From positions 2,976,001-3,040,000 of the forward strand of contig OZ241898.1 in the NCBI GenBank assembly GCA_965203525.1: a stretch of DNA of 64,000 nucleotides, in the 5' to 3' direction. The notes beneath the pieces are model-generated. The model saw nothing but the letters and a program-made list of their open reading frames with translations, searched no databases and was not told the origin of the DNA. Below are positions 50,846 through 59,159 of this stretch, in pieces. This DNA comes from WTFV01 sp965203525. Lineage in GTDB: Bacteria; Acidobacteriota; Vicinamibacteria; Vicinamibacterales; UBA8438. Each line of letters starts with the position of its first letter. The first letter of the stretch is position 1. The position numbers were made by a program, and so were the translations under genes.

Positions 50846-51110
50846 GCGTCCCGGACGCGCGCGCGGATTCCGGCCGCCAGGCGGCGCGGCGCGCCGACGC
50901 CCCGGCGCGTCCCGGACGCGCGCGCGGATTCCGGCCCCGGGGGGCACGATCGCCGACCCTGTTTTCGGCCGTTCGCCCCCGGATCTCGAGGCGGCGCGCG
51001 CGGGGGTTCCGGCCGCGGGCGTCCGGGGGGGGGGGGGGGGGGGTACCGGGCGCGGACCGGGCTGTCGGGACCCGGTCGACACCGCGGGCGTCCGGGGGGC
51101 ACGGGCTGTA
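50846..51110. repeat. Repeats and a 19-G homopolymer upstream of the HupE-like gene
   Basis: A 30-bp unit GCGTCCCGGACGCGCGCGCG onward occurs at 50846 and 50907. CCGCGGGCGTCCGG occurs at 51013 and 51082, and the first copy runs into 19 consecutive G at 51025-51043. The tract lies in the 1150-bp region 50697-51846, which holds no gene that I can support. Confidence 0.75.
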
Positions 51111-51153
51111 TTCTAACCAAACCCGACCAAACCCTGAATCGGCGGGCAGTCGG

Positions 51154-51159
51154 TATACT
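51154..51159 (+). promoter_or_regulatory. -10 box (TATACT) upstream of the HupE-like gene
   Basis: TATACT is the best -10 box in the 1.1-kb region before the HupE-like gene. Transcription would run through both repeat arrays (51170 and 51591) before reaching the coding part. No clear -35 box is seen. Confidence 0.35.
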
Positions 51160-51169
51160 CTGCAAGCGG

Positions 51170-51329
51170 CCGGGGCGCCGGCGGCGCCGGAGGCGGAACA
51201 GCCGGGGCGCCGGAGGCGCCGGAGGCGGAACAGCCGGGGCGCCGGAGGCGCCGGAGGCGGAACAGCCGGGGCGCCGGCGGCGCCGGAGGCGGAACAGCCG
51301 GGGCGCCGGCGGCGCCGGAGGCGGAACAG
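51170..51329 (+). repeat. Five tandem 32-bp repeats with palindromic core
   Basis: Units begin at 51170, 51202, 51234, 51266 and 51298. Each contains GGCGCCGGMGGCGCC, an inverted repeat able to form a hairpin, then GGAGGCGGAACAG. A partial sixth unit breaks off at 51336. On RNA this would be a row of strong hairpins. Confidence 0.93.
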
Positions 51330-51590
51330 CCGGGGCAAGCGCGGCATCGACGCGCGCCGGCGCGCGTCGGCGCGAGGAACACGGGAGGCGGAGCGAGTGC
51401 GGCATCGACTCGAGAGGCGGCCGGCGCCGCGGCGGACGGACGCCGCGCGGGCGAAGCGGCGGCCCGGGGGCCGCGGAGCCGCTTCCGCGGCCCGGGCGCT
51501 GCCGCGGGCGGACGCCGCGCCGGCGGCGCCCTGTACAGGCTGGAAGGAACTGCTTCGGAATCTCCTGGCGCCGCGGCGGGCCGCCGCCGC

Positions 51591-51860
51591 GCCGGCGAAG
51601 CCGTTGCGGGCCGCCGCGCCGGCGAAGCCGTTGCGGGCCGCCGCGCCGGCGAAGCCGTTGCGGGCCGCCGCGCCGGCGAAGCCGTTGCGGGCCGCCGCGC
51701 CGGCGAAGCCGTTGCGGGCCGCCGCGCCGGCGAAGCCGTTGCGGGCCGCCGCGCCGGCGAAGCCGTTGCGGGCCGCCGCGCCGGCGAAGCCGTTGCGGGC
51801 CGCCGCGCCGGCGAAGCCGTTGCGGGCCGCCGCGCCGGCGAAGCCGTTGCGGGCCGCCGT
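51591..51860 (+). repeat. Ten tandem 27-bp repeats ending at the HupE-like start codon
   Basis: The unit GCCGGCGAAGCCGTTGCGGG followed by CCGCCGC is repeated ten times without interruption. Each unit contains TTGCGGGCCGCC, the presumed start codon and first codons of the gene, so the array multiplies the gene's start. Read through, it encodes RAAAPAKPL units. Confidence 0.95.
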
Positions 51861-53184
51861 CGCGCTGGCGGCGCTGCTGGCCGCGGCGGGCGCCGCGTTG
51901 CAGGCGCACGACATCCCGAGCGACGTCACCGTGCGCGCCTTCGTCAAGCCGGAAGGGGACCGGCTGCGCATGCTCGTGCGGGTCCCGCTCGAGGCGCTGC
52001 TCGACGTCAACTTCCCGCTCCGGGGGCCGGGCTACCTGGACGTCGAGGGCGCCGAACGGCTCCTGCCCGACGCCGCGATGCTCTGGCTGGGCCAGGAGAT
52101 CGAGCTGTACGAGGACGGCGTCCGGCTGCCGGAGCCGACGCTCGCCGCGGTGCGGCTGTCGCTGCCGTCGAACCGGGCGTTCGACTCGTACGAGGAAGCG
52201 CTGGCGCACGTCACCGCCGGCGAGCGGCTGCCGCCGGACACGCAGATCATCTGGCGGCAGGCGCTGCTGGACGTCCTGCTCGACTACGACACGGCGGCGG
52301 CCGAATCGGCGTTCTCCATCCGGCCGGGCGTCGAGCGCCTGGGGCTGCGGGTGGTCTCGGTGATCCGGTTCCTCACGCCGGCCGGCGCCGAGCGGGCGTT
52401 CGAACTGCGCGGCGACCCGGGCGTCGTCACCCTCGACCCGCGCTGGCACCAGGCGGCCTGGAACTTCGTCGTCTCCGGTTTCGATCACATCCTGGACGGC
52501 ATCGACCACCTGCTCTTCCTGCTCTGCCTGGTGGTGCCGTTCCGCCGCTTCCGCGCGCTGGTGCCGATCGTCACCGGGTTCACGGTGGCGCACTCGGTGA
52601 CGCTCATCGCCGCGGCGTACGACCTCGCGCCGGACACGCTCTGGTTCCCGCCGCTGGTCGAGACGCTCATCGCGGTCTCCATCGTCTACATGGCGCTGGA
52701 GAACGTCGTGGCGGCCGGCGCGGCCGGCGCGGCCGGCGCCGTCCGCATCCGCCGCCGCTGGGTGGTCGCCTTCGGCTTCGGCCTCGTGCACGGCTTCGGC
52801 TTCTCGTTCGCGCTGCGCGAGACGCTGCAGTTCGCCGGATCGCACCTGCTGACGTCGCTGCTGGCGTTCAACGTCGGCGTCGAACTGGGCCAGTTGCTCG
52901 TCATCGCGCTCTGCGTGCCCGCCCTGGAGCTGCTCTTCCGCTTCGGCGTCAGCGAGCGCATCGGCACGATCCTGATCTCGGCCCTCGTCGCGCACACGAG
53001 CCTGCACTGGATGGCCGAGCGCTACGAGACGTTCAGCCAGTATCCGGTCACGTGGGCCGCGCTGGCCGGCGCGCTGCTGGCGGGCATCATCCCCTGGCTG
53101 ATCCTGGCGCTGGCGGCCGCCGCCTGCGCGTGGTACGGACTGCGGCGCCGGCTGCGGCCGGCGGCGGAGGCGCCGGCCGAGTGA
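51847..53184 (+). CDS. HupE/UreJ_2-type membrane protein with signal peptide
   Basis: From the TTG at 51847 the product has 445 residues: signal peptide RAAVALAALLAAAGAALQAH, a soluble extracytoplasmic domain (IPSDVTVRAFVKPEGDRLRM to about residue 215), then six or more transmembrane segments. The segments carry the HupE/UreJ signature DHILDGIDHLLFLLCLVVPF, TGFTVAHSVTLIAAAY and FGFGLVHGFGFSFALRETLQ. Relatives are linked to nickel/hydrogenase accessory functions, but members with this large N-terminal domain are of unknown role. The frame is open far upstream through the 27-bp array, so the exact start is uncertain; the last repeat's TTG gives a clean signal peptide. Confidence 0.85.
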   Translation: MRAAVALAALLAAAGAALQAHDIPSDVTVRAFVKPEGDRLRMLVRVPLEALLDVNFPLRGPGYLDVEGAERLLPDAAMLWLGQEIELYEDGVRLPEPTLAAVRLSLPSNRAFDSYEEALAHVTAGERLPPDTQIIWRQALLDVLLDYDTAAAESAFSIRPGVERLGLRVVSVIRFLTPAGAERAFELRGDPGVVTLDPRWHQAAWNFVVSGFDHILDGIDHLLFLLCLVVPFRRFRALVPIVTGFTVAHSVTLIAAAYDLAPDTLWFPPLVETLIAVSIVYMALENVVAAGAAGAAGAVRIRRRWVVAFGFGLVHGFGFSFALRETLQFAGSHLLTSLLAFNVGVELGQLLVIALCVPALELLFRFGVSERIGTILISALVAHTSLHWMAERYETFSQYPVTWAALAGALLAGIIPWLILALAAAACAWYGLRRRLRPAAEAPAE

Positions 53185-53193
53185 GGCATCCCC

Positions 53194-55575
53194 ATGACCG
53201 ACATTCTCCGCCGCACGGTCGTTCCGCTCGCCGGCCTGCTGCTGGCGGCGGCGCCGCCGGCCGGCGCCCAGTCCGCGTCCGGCGGCGCGGCCGGCGCCCA
53301 GTCCGCGGCCGGCGCACGCGCCCAGGCGGTGGAGCCGCCCCTCGTCCTTGCCGGCGGACGCGGCGGACTCTCCGTCCTCCCGCCGGCCGAGCGGTACCGG
53401 GTGGCGCCGGTGCGCGTGGAGGCCGGCCCGCGGATCGACGGCCGCCTCGACGAGGAGGTCTGGCTGCAGGCCGCGGTCGTCGACGAGTTCGTGCAGCAGG
53501 AGCCGGCCGAGGGGGAACCGGCGACCGAGCGGACGGTGGTGCGGCTGCTCTACGACGCCCGGGCCCTGTACGTCGGCGTCGAAGCCTACGACACCGAGCC
53601 GGACGGCGTCATCGCCACCGAGATGCGGCGCGACTCGCCGCGGCTGCTCGACGAGGACAACTTCCAGATCATCCTCGACACGTTCCACGACCGCCGCTCC
53701 GGCTACATGTTCGTGACCAGCCCGCTCGGCGCGAAGCTCGAGCAGCAGGTGGCCGAGGAGGGCGAAGGGGGCTGGCGGGGGCGCAACAGCAGCAACGTCA
53801 ACGTCAACTGGGACGGCGTGTGGGACGTGGCGTCGCACCGCACGCGCGACGGCTGGGTCGCCGAGATCGCCATCCCGATGGTGACCCTCCGCTTCCCCAG
53901 GACCGAGCGGCAGGTCTGGGGCGTCAACTTCATGCGGAACATCCGCCGCAAGAACGAACAGGTGTTCTGGGCGCCGATCTCGAAGGAGTACACCCTCACC
54001 CGCGTCAGCCTCGCCGGCGTCATGACCGGCGTCACCGGGGTCAACCGCGGCCTCGACCTGCGGCTGACCCCCTACGCGCTGGCCGGCGGGCGGCAGGACC
54101 GGGCCGCGCGCCGGCTCGACGGCTCGGGCTTCGGCGACTACGGCCTCGACGTCAAGTACGGCGTCGCGTCCGGCCTCAACCTGGACCTGACCCTGAACAC
54201 CGACTTCGCCCAGGTGGAGGTGGACGAGCAGCAGGTCAACCTCACCCGCTTCCCCCTCTTCTTCCCGGAGAAGCGCGACTTCTTCCTGGAGAACGCGGGG
54301 ATGTTCAACGTCGGGGCGCGCGGCACCGGCTTCGGGCGGCTCGCCGACCTGTTCTTCACGCGGCGCATCGGCCTGTCGGCCGGCGGGCGGCCGATCCCGA
54401 TCACCGGCGGGGCGCGGCTCACCGGGAAGGTCGGCCGCCACAACGTCGCCGCGATGAACATCACCACGCAGTCGGCGTTCGACGCCCCGGGCGACAACTT
54501 CTTCGTCGGCCGCTACAGCCGCGACGTGCTGGCGCGCTCGAAGGTGGGCGGGATCGTGATCAACAAGGAGGCGGTGGGGGCGGCCGACTTCAACCGGACG
54601 TTCGCCGTCGACACGACGCTGGCGCTGCACCGCAACCTGACGATGACCGGGTTCCTGGCGCGGACCGAGACGCCGCGCGGCTCGTATCCGGCCCGCTACG
54701 CGCCGCCGGCGCCGGACGCCGGGGCGCGGGACCGGGCGGGCTACGCGCGCGCCACCTGGCTGAGCCCGGCGTGGCACGTCTACGGCGAGTTCATCGACCT
54801 GCAGGAACACTTCAACCCGGAGGTCGGCTTCGTCCCGCGCATCGGCATCCGCACGTCGAAGTTCCACGGCGAGTGGAACCCGCGCCCGGACCGCTGGAAC
54901 ATCCGCATGTTCGATCCGATGTGGAACGTCACCTACACCACCGACCAGCGCAACCGGCTGCTGACCCGGCGCATCCACAACATGGTCGGCACCTACTTCG
55001 AGGACGGCTCGTCGGTCACCGTGTTCTACAACGACCACTTCGAGCAGCTCGACGTCCCCTTCCCCATCCGCAACACCGGCGTCACCGTCCCGGCCGGCAC
55101 CTACCGCTTCGGCGAATGGGTCTTCTCGTACCAGTCCGACCCGTCGCGGCGGCTGTACGCCCGCGCGCGGTATTCGCCGCAGACCTTCTTCGACGGCACC
55201 CGCGCCGACCTCCAGGCGACGGTCGGGCTGCGGGCGACGAGCCGGATCGCGGCCGAGGGCGTCTTCAACCGCAGCGACGTCGACCTGCCGTGGGGCGAGT
55301 TCGTCGCCGATCTGGCGTCGCTGCGCCTGGACCTGACCCTTTCGCCGCGGGTGACGGTGCGGTCGCTGTCGCAGTACAGCTCACTGACCGGCGAGCTCAG
55401 CAACAGCATCCGCTTCAACTGGATCTACAGCCCCGGCAGCGACATCTACGTCGCCTACGACGAGCTGCGCCTCGACGACCTGTTCCTGCTCGACCCCCAC
55501 GTCCGGCGCTCGCCGTGGGGCGACGTGCGCAACCGGCAGATCGCGGTCAAGATGACCTACCTGCTTTCGCGGTGA
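53194..55575 (+). CDS. DUF5916-like exported protein with CBM9-type domain and C-terminal beta-barrel
   Basis: This 793-residue protein has a signal peptide (TDILRRTVVPLAGLLLAAAP) followed by a 33-bp repeated GAQSA segment. A CBM9-like sandwich comes next (RVEAGPRIDGRLDEEVWLQA, VRLLYDARALYVGVEAYDTE). DUF5916 landmarks follow: NFQIILDTFHDRRSGYMFVT, FPRTERQVWGVNFMRNIRRK, and EKRDFFLENAGMFNVG. The remaining 400 residues are alternating aromatic/polar strands, as in an outer-membrane barrel. Its role is unknown, with carbohydrate or metal uptake often suggested. It begins 9 nt after the HupE-like stop, so the two are probably co-transcribed. Two extra copies of its last codons exist (55621 and 57735). 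Confidence 0.87.
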   Translation: MTDILRRTVVPLAGLLLAAAPPAGAQSASGGAAGAQSAAGARAQAVEPPLVLAGGRGGLSVLPPAERYRVAPVRVEAGPRIDGRLDEEVWLQAAVVDEFVQQEPAEGEPATERTVVRLLYDARALYVGVEAYDTEPDGVIATEMRRDSPRLLDEDNFQIILDTFHDRRSGYMFVTSPLGAKLEQQVAEEGEGGWRGRNSSNVNVNWDGVWDVASHRTRDGWVAEIAIPMVTLRFPRTERQVWGVNFMRNIRRKNEQVFWAPISKEYTLTRVSLAGVMTGVTGVNRGLDLRLTPYALAGGRQDRAARRLDGSGFGDYGLDVKYGVASGLNLDLTLNTDFAQVEVDEQQVNLTRFPLFFPEKRDFFLENAGMFNVGARGTGFGRLADLFFTRRIGLSAGGRPIPITGGARLTGKVGRHNVAAMNITTQSAFDAPGDNFFVGRYSRDVLARSKVGGIVINKEAVGAADFNRTFAVDTTLALHRNLTMTGFLARTETPRGSYPARYAPPAPDAGARDRAGYARATWLSPAWHVYGEFIDLQEHFNPEVGFVPRIGIRTSKFHGEWNPRPDRWNIRMFDPMWNVTYTTDQRNRLLTRRIHNMVGTYFEDGSSVTVFYNDHFEQLDVPFPIRNTGVTVPAGTYRFGEWVFSYQSDPSRRLYARARYSPQTFFDGTRADLQATVGLRATSRIAAEGVFNRSDVDLPWGEFVADLASLRLDLTLSPRVTVRSLSQYSSLTGELSNSIRFNWIYSPGSDIYVAYDELRLDDLFLLDPHVRRSPWGDVRNRQIAVKMTYLLSR

Positions 55576-55662
55576 GGCGGCAGCCGGGCGGAGACGGAGG
55601 GGTTCGACGCCGATGCCGGCGTCAAGATGATCTGCCTGCTTTCGCGGTGAGGCGGCAGCCGG
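55546..55662 (+). repeat. Two-copy repeat over the DUF5916-like stop, period 75 bp
   Basis: About 42 bp from GTCAAGATGACCTACCTGCT through the TGA and GGCGGCAGCCGG are present at 55546 and again at 55621. The spacer (33 bp) is unrelated. Confidence 0.88.
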
Positions 55663-55717
55663 ACGTCGATCGGGAAACGCGCCGGCACGACATGTCTGAA
55701 CAGGAAGGGATGGGAAA

Positions 55718-55834
55718 GTGAAGACTCCGATCAACGTCGTGCTGTTCGTGCTGTTCGGTTCGTTCGTTCCTGTTCTTGCGGATGAAGGGAACGGTTCGAT
55801 AGAGCGGCAGCCGGGCATCGAGGAACGAACGTGA
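55718..55834 (+). pseudogene. Remnant of a coiled-coil cassette (signal-like part only)
   Basis: From the GTG at 55718, 29 codons (KTPINVVLFVLFGSFVPVLA, DEGNGSIE) are nearly identical to the genes at 58065 and 59160. The sequence then switches to RQPGIEERT and stops. The transmembrane segment and coil are absent. The stop overlaps the GTG of the DGQHR gene (GTGA), so a 38-residue peptide could be co-translated with it. Confidence 0.82.
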
Positions 55835-56718
55835 GCGACATGGACTACGGCGCCGTTTTCGACGACGTGCTGCGCCACGAGGAAGAGAAGCGGCGGGCGC
55901 TGAGCGTGCTGCTCGCGGAGCTCCGCGCGAAGGCCGGGCACCACCTGGCCGTCCAGGCCCGGATGGGGGACGTCGCCTCCTACGTCACGTCCGTCCCGCT
56001 CCGATGGATTGCCGACAAGGTGGGCTTCGCCGCCGACCTTCCCGTCTTCAGGGAGATCAGCGAGGGATCGAAACGCCTGGCCGCCGACCCGAGCGCAGTC
56101 GAGATGCTCCGGCAGCGCCGGCCGGACTGGCGACGCCAGCAGGAAATGACCGCCTACCTCGCCGGCCGCCGCCACCACAAGTTCCCGCCGCTCCTGCTCG
56201 TCGCCTGGCAGCATTGGGCCTGCAAACCGGACAGCGACAAGTGGGCGTTCGATGGAACCGCCACGGACGACAGCCTGACCCTCGTGGGACTGGAGCCCAC
56301 CGGGACCTGCTGGGATCTCCACGACGACACCCTTTTCTATGCTTTCGACGGGCAGCACCGGCTGCTGGCGATCCTGGGGCTTCAGGAGCTCGTCCGCACC
56401 GGAAGCCTGCACCCGCTCGACGAGAAACGGAGAAAAAAGAACCAGCCGCCCTTGTCGATCGACGATCTCGTCGAACGCCTCCAGGACAACGGCGGCGGGA
56501 ACAGGGCCGCCATCCACGAACGGATGCAGCACCTGATGGACGAGCGCATCGGGATCGAGATCGTGCCCGCCGTCGTCAGAGGGGAGACCATCGTCCGCGC
56601 CTGCCGCCGCCTCCGCCAACTCTTCGTCGACGTCAACGAACACGCGAAGCCTCTCACCTCCGGCGGGCTCGCTCGACTCGACGAGCCCCACGGTTCCGGA
56701 GCGCAGCCCGCAGGCTGA
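55831..56718 (+). pseudogene. DGQHR-domain protein (DndB-like), 3'-truncated and frameshifted
   Basis: The frame has 295 codons from a GTG. The family hallmark DTLFYAFDGQHRLLAILGLQ is at about residue 170, and QLFVDVNEHAKPLTSGGLAR near 265. Intact members continue with LDE.DxxxxxARRLM. Here that continuation is found in the next frame (FRSAARRLMARLPTPW), so a one-base shift lies near 56690, and the rest of the gene is lost. DGQHR proteins occur in DNA-modification and phage-defence loci (family knowledge). A remnant coiled-coil cassette precedes it and a RelA/SpoT fragment follows. A truncated product may still be made. Confidence 0.75.
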
Positions 56719-56747
56719 TGGCCAGGCTCCCCACGCCGTGGCGTTGA

Positions 56748-57440
56748 CGCATCGGGAGCAGTTCGACTGCGAATTTCAGGCTCGGCACGCTGGACGACGT
56801 CATCGGCGTCCGCGTGATATGCCAAAGCGTCTCGGACGTCGTCGCCCTCGGCGCCCGGATCGAATCGTCGCCCCACCTCTACCGAGTCAAGAACTACATC
56901 AAGGATCCGGCCGCGACCGGCTACCGGGGCATCCACCACATCATGCGGTTCGACCAACCCTCCGCGGCGGACCGCGCCCTGGCCGTGCGCTACGAAGTCC
57001 AGGTCAGGACCTGCCTCCAGCACCGGTGGGCCGTCTGGTCCGAGGCGCACGGCGAGAAGGCCAAGATCGGCCAGGCCGACGCCGTCCACCACGAACGACT
57101 TCGAAGTATCGCGCTGGACGTCGCCCGCTGGGAACGAGACCACCCCGCACGCGCTCAAGAGGAACTCCTGCCTTACCTGGGCGTCCGCACCATCGCCGTC
57201 TGCTGGCGGCCCCCCAGCGGGCCCGTCACGCCGTCGCTGTTCCACGACGACGTCCGCGCGGCCGTGTCGTGGCTGAACCACCTCGAGGCGGCCTATCCCG
57301 CCCGAAGAGAAAACGCGCTCCTCCTCGTCGGGGTCGCCGGACATGAGGACATCGGGCGCGCCCTCCGGCTCACGCACCCGCTCTACGTCGGCGCTCGCGC
57401 CGTGCACCCGAGGTTCCACATCCCTTCCACATCCGGGTGA
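56748..57440 (+). pseudogene. RelA/SpoT-type nucleotidyltransferase domain, 5'-truncated
   Basis: The open frame runs from just after a stop at 56745 with no good start before the GTG at 56814. The readable part begins FRLGTLDDVIGVRVICQSVS and has the RelA/SpoT landmarks VKNYIKDPAATGYRGIHHIM and YEVQVRTCLQHRWAVWSEAH. About 60-80 N-terminal residues expected for the fold are missing. Its upstream border is the break in the DGQHR gene, so one deletion probably removed the 3' end of one and the 5' end of the other. Intact relatives make (p)ppGpp or similar alarmones. Its 3' end runs into an endonuclease III fragment. Confidence 0.75.
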
Positions 57441-57475
57441 CGCCGACGCGCTTCGCGCGCCGCCGGGCCGTAGCG

Positions 57476-57617
57476 CCGCTCTCCGCCCAGGCGACCGACG
57501 TGGGGGTGAACCGGGTGATGGCGAGGCTCTTCCCCGCCGCCCGCACGCCCGCCGCCATGCTGGCGCTGGGCCCGGACCGGCTCAAGGGCTTCATCCGGAC
57601 CATCGGCCTGTTCAACA
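57476..57617 (+). pseudogene. Endonuclease III internal fragment
   Basis: Matches 59819-59969 of the intact nth gene (LSAQATDVGVNRATARLFPA region) with a few changes and lacks both ends. Confidence 0.85.
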
Positions 57618-57734
57618 CCAAGGCCGAGACCGTTCGGTGCCGGCCGTCCGGCGTCCGGGAGGCGGCCGCCGCGGCCTGACGTCGATCAGGCCCGCCTGCT
57701 CCTCGGCATGGCCGACGACCTCGATGCATTCCGC
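57618..57734 (+). pseudogene. MNT-HEPN gene fragment (linker and start of HEPN part)
   Basis: Matches the linker and first HEPN codons of the fusion genes (equivalent to 63280-63390): GTCCGGCGTCC, then GATCAGGCCCGCCTGCTCCT and CTCGATGCATTCCGCGC. Small deletions break the frame. Confidence 0.75.
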
Positions 57735-57815
57735 GCACGTCCGGCGCTCGCCGTGGGGCGACGTGCGCAACCGGCAGATCGCGGTCAAGATGACCTGCCT
57801 GCTTTTGCGGTGAGG
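57735..57815 (+). pseudogene. Fragment of the DUF5916-like gene 3' end
   Basis: CGTCCGGCGCTCGCCGTGGG to the TGA and GGCG match 55500-55578. It is followed by ACGCGCCGGCACGACATGTC, which also follows the second stop copy at 55664. From 57816 to 58064 the sequence is the lead-in of the next coiled-coil cassette, with no other gene. Confidence 0.85.
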
Positions 57816-58064
57816 CGTCCCGGGCATCGATCGGAAACGCGCCGGCACGACATGTCTGAACATTTGTCAACGTCGTCGTGCGCCCGCGGCCGATCAGGCT
57901 CACGATTGCGGCAGAACGTGATATCGTGGCGGACGTCGCGTCGGGCAGCATGACGATGAACGTGGGAACATGGCCGGGATCGGAGGCCAGGAGCAGACAT
58001 GCGGACTGGAGATTGTAATTCTGATTCGGAACTACAATACTCGGAACAGGAAAGGGACAGGAAA

Positions 58065-58487
58065 GTGAAGACTCCGATCAACGTCGTGCTGTTCGTGCTG
58101 TTCGGTTCGTTCGTTCCCGTTCTTGCGGATGAAGGGAACGGTTCGATAGAGTTGAGTTGGCCCGTGGTTGGTGTGATCGTTGCCGCGGCTGGCTTGGTAC
58201 TGACTGGAATTCTGTGGCCTGCCCTGTCGTTCCTGCGTTCAATCAAAAGGGACAACAAAGAAGCGCACGACGGCATCACGAAGAACGTTGAAAAGGTTGA
58301 GGCAAAGGTTGAAAAGGTTGAGGCAAAGGTTGAAAAGGTTGAGGCAAAGGTTGAAAAGGTTGAGGCAAAGGTTGAAAAGGTCAACGAAGCTCTTCAAGTT
58401 GTTCGTGAAGACATCGGAATGGTAAAAGGATGGATACAAGGTTGGAACGATGCCAACCGGAACAGAAATCGCTCCGATGATGCCTGA
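58065..58487 (+). CDS. Membrane-anchored coiled-coil protein (heptad-repeat paralogue A)
   Basis: This 140-residue protein starts from a GTG after AAAGGGACAGGAAA. Signal-like KTPINVVLFVLFGSFVPVLA is followed by IELSWPVVGVIVAAAGLVLT (membrane segment), then a cytoplasmic or periplasmic coil. The coil has four near-identical 7-residue units (VEAKVEK; 21-bp DNA repeats), ending GMVKGWIQGWNDANRNRNRS. A TACAAT box lies 27 nt upstream. The last codons overlap the start of the small ORF at 58480. The AT-richer composition contrasts with the flanks. Confidence 0.75.
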   Translation: MKTPINVVLFVLFGSFVPVLADEGNGSIELSWPVVGVIVAAAGLVLTGILWPALSFLRSIKRDNKEAHDGITKNVEKVEAKVEKVEAKVEKVEAKVEKVEAKVEKVNEALQVVREDIGMVKGWIQGWNDANRNRNRSDDA

Positions 58488-58656
58488 GAACGCCCGCGGT
58501 CGGCCCGTGCGGGGCGTCCCGTTCGCCAGCCACCGGACCCTCGTCTTCTCCACTGACGAGGCGGTCGTCGGCCGCTACCTGGAACGCCTCCGCCCGCGGA
58601 TCGGGCGCACCGATGGCGATGCGTATCTCGCCCTTTTGCGGGAGCGGCAGCCCTGA
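58480..58656 (+). CDS. Small ORF between the coiled-coil gene and nth, copy 1
   Basis: This 58-codon ORF overlaps the end of the coiled-coil gene by 8 nt and ends 7 nt before the nth start. The product (PENARGRPVRGVPFASHRTL, then STDEAVVGRYLERLRPRIGR) is not recognised. The second copy at 59524 differs by three residues and keeps the frame. It could be a real small gene or the remnant of a longer gene upstream of nth. Confidence 0.4.
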   Translation: MPENARGRPVRGVPFASHRTLVFSTDEAVVGRYLERLRPRIGRTDGDAYLALLRERQP

Positions 58657-58663
58657 GCCGCCC

Positions 58664-59047
58664 ATGAACGACGACCAGCGCACCGCGATCTTCTCCCGCC
58701 TGCGGGCGGAGAATCCCGAGCCGACCACCGAGCTCGACTTCGGCACCCCTTTCGAGCTGCTGATCGCCGTGATGCTCTCCGCCCAGGCGACCGACGTGGG
58801 GGTGAACCGGGCGACGGCCAGGCTCTTCCCCGCCGCCCGCACGCCCGCCGCCATGCTGGCGCTGGGCCCGGACCGGCTCAGGGACTTCATCCGGACCATC
58901 GGCCTGTTCAACACCAAGGCCGAGACCGTTCGGTGCCGACCGTCCGGCGTCCGGGAGGCGGCCCGCCGCGGCCCGACGTCGATCAGGCCCGCCTGCTCCT
59001 CGGCATGGCCGACGACCTCGTGGCGGACGTCGCGTCGGGCAGCATGA
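58664..59047 (+). pseudogene. Endonuclease III 5' part fused to MNT-HEPN and lead-in fragments
   Basis: The first 88 codons equal the intact nth gene at 59708 (NDDQRTAIFSRLRAENPEPT to GLFNTKAE). After GAGACCGTTCGGTGC the sequence becomes MNT-HEPN linker sequence in a non-native frame and ends in the lead-in of the next cassette. The catalytic Lys/Asp and the iron-sulfur cluster region are missing. Confidence 0.88.
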
Positions 59048-59159
59048 CGATGAACGTGGGAACATGGGCCGGGATCGGAGGCCGGGAGCAGACATGCGGA
59101 CTGGAGATTGTAATTCTGATTCGGAACTACAATACTCGGAACAGGAAAGGGACAGGAAA

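Noticed and set aside
50697..52010. Upstream extension of the lipoprotein frame with repeated AARNGFAGA units
   Set aside because: It is the reverse translation of the 27-bp HupE array; the lipoprotein signal and leader hairpin place the start at 50696.
50794..55038. Very long minus-strand open frame (over 1400 codons) opposite the HupE-like and DUF5916-like genes
   Set aside because: It is the GC-rich antisense shadow of two well-supported plus-strand genes and of repeat arrays; its product is low-complexity Arg/Gly/Pro/Val sequence with no domain.
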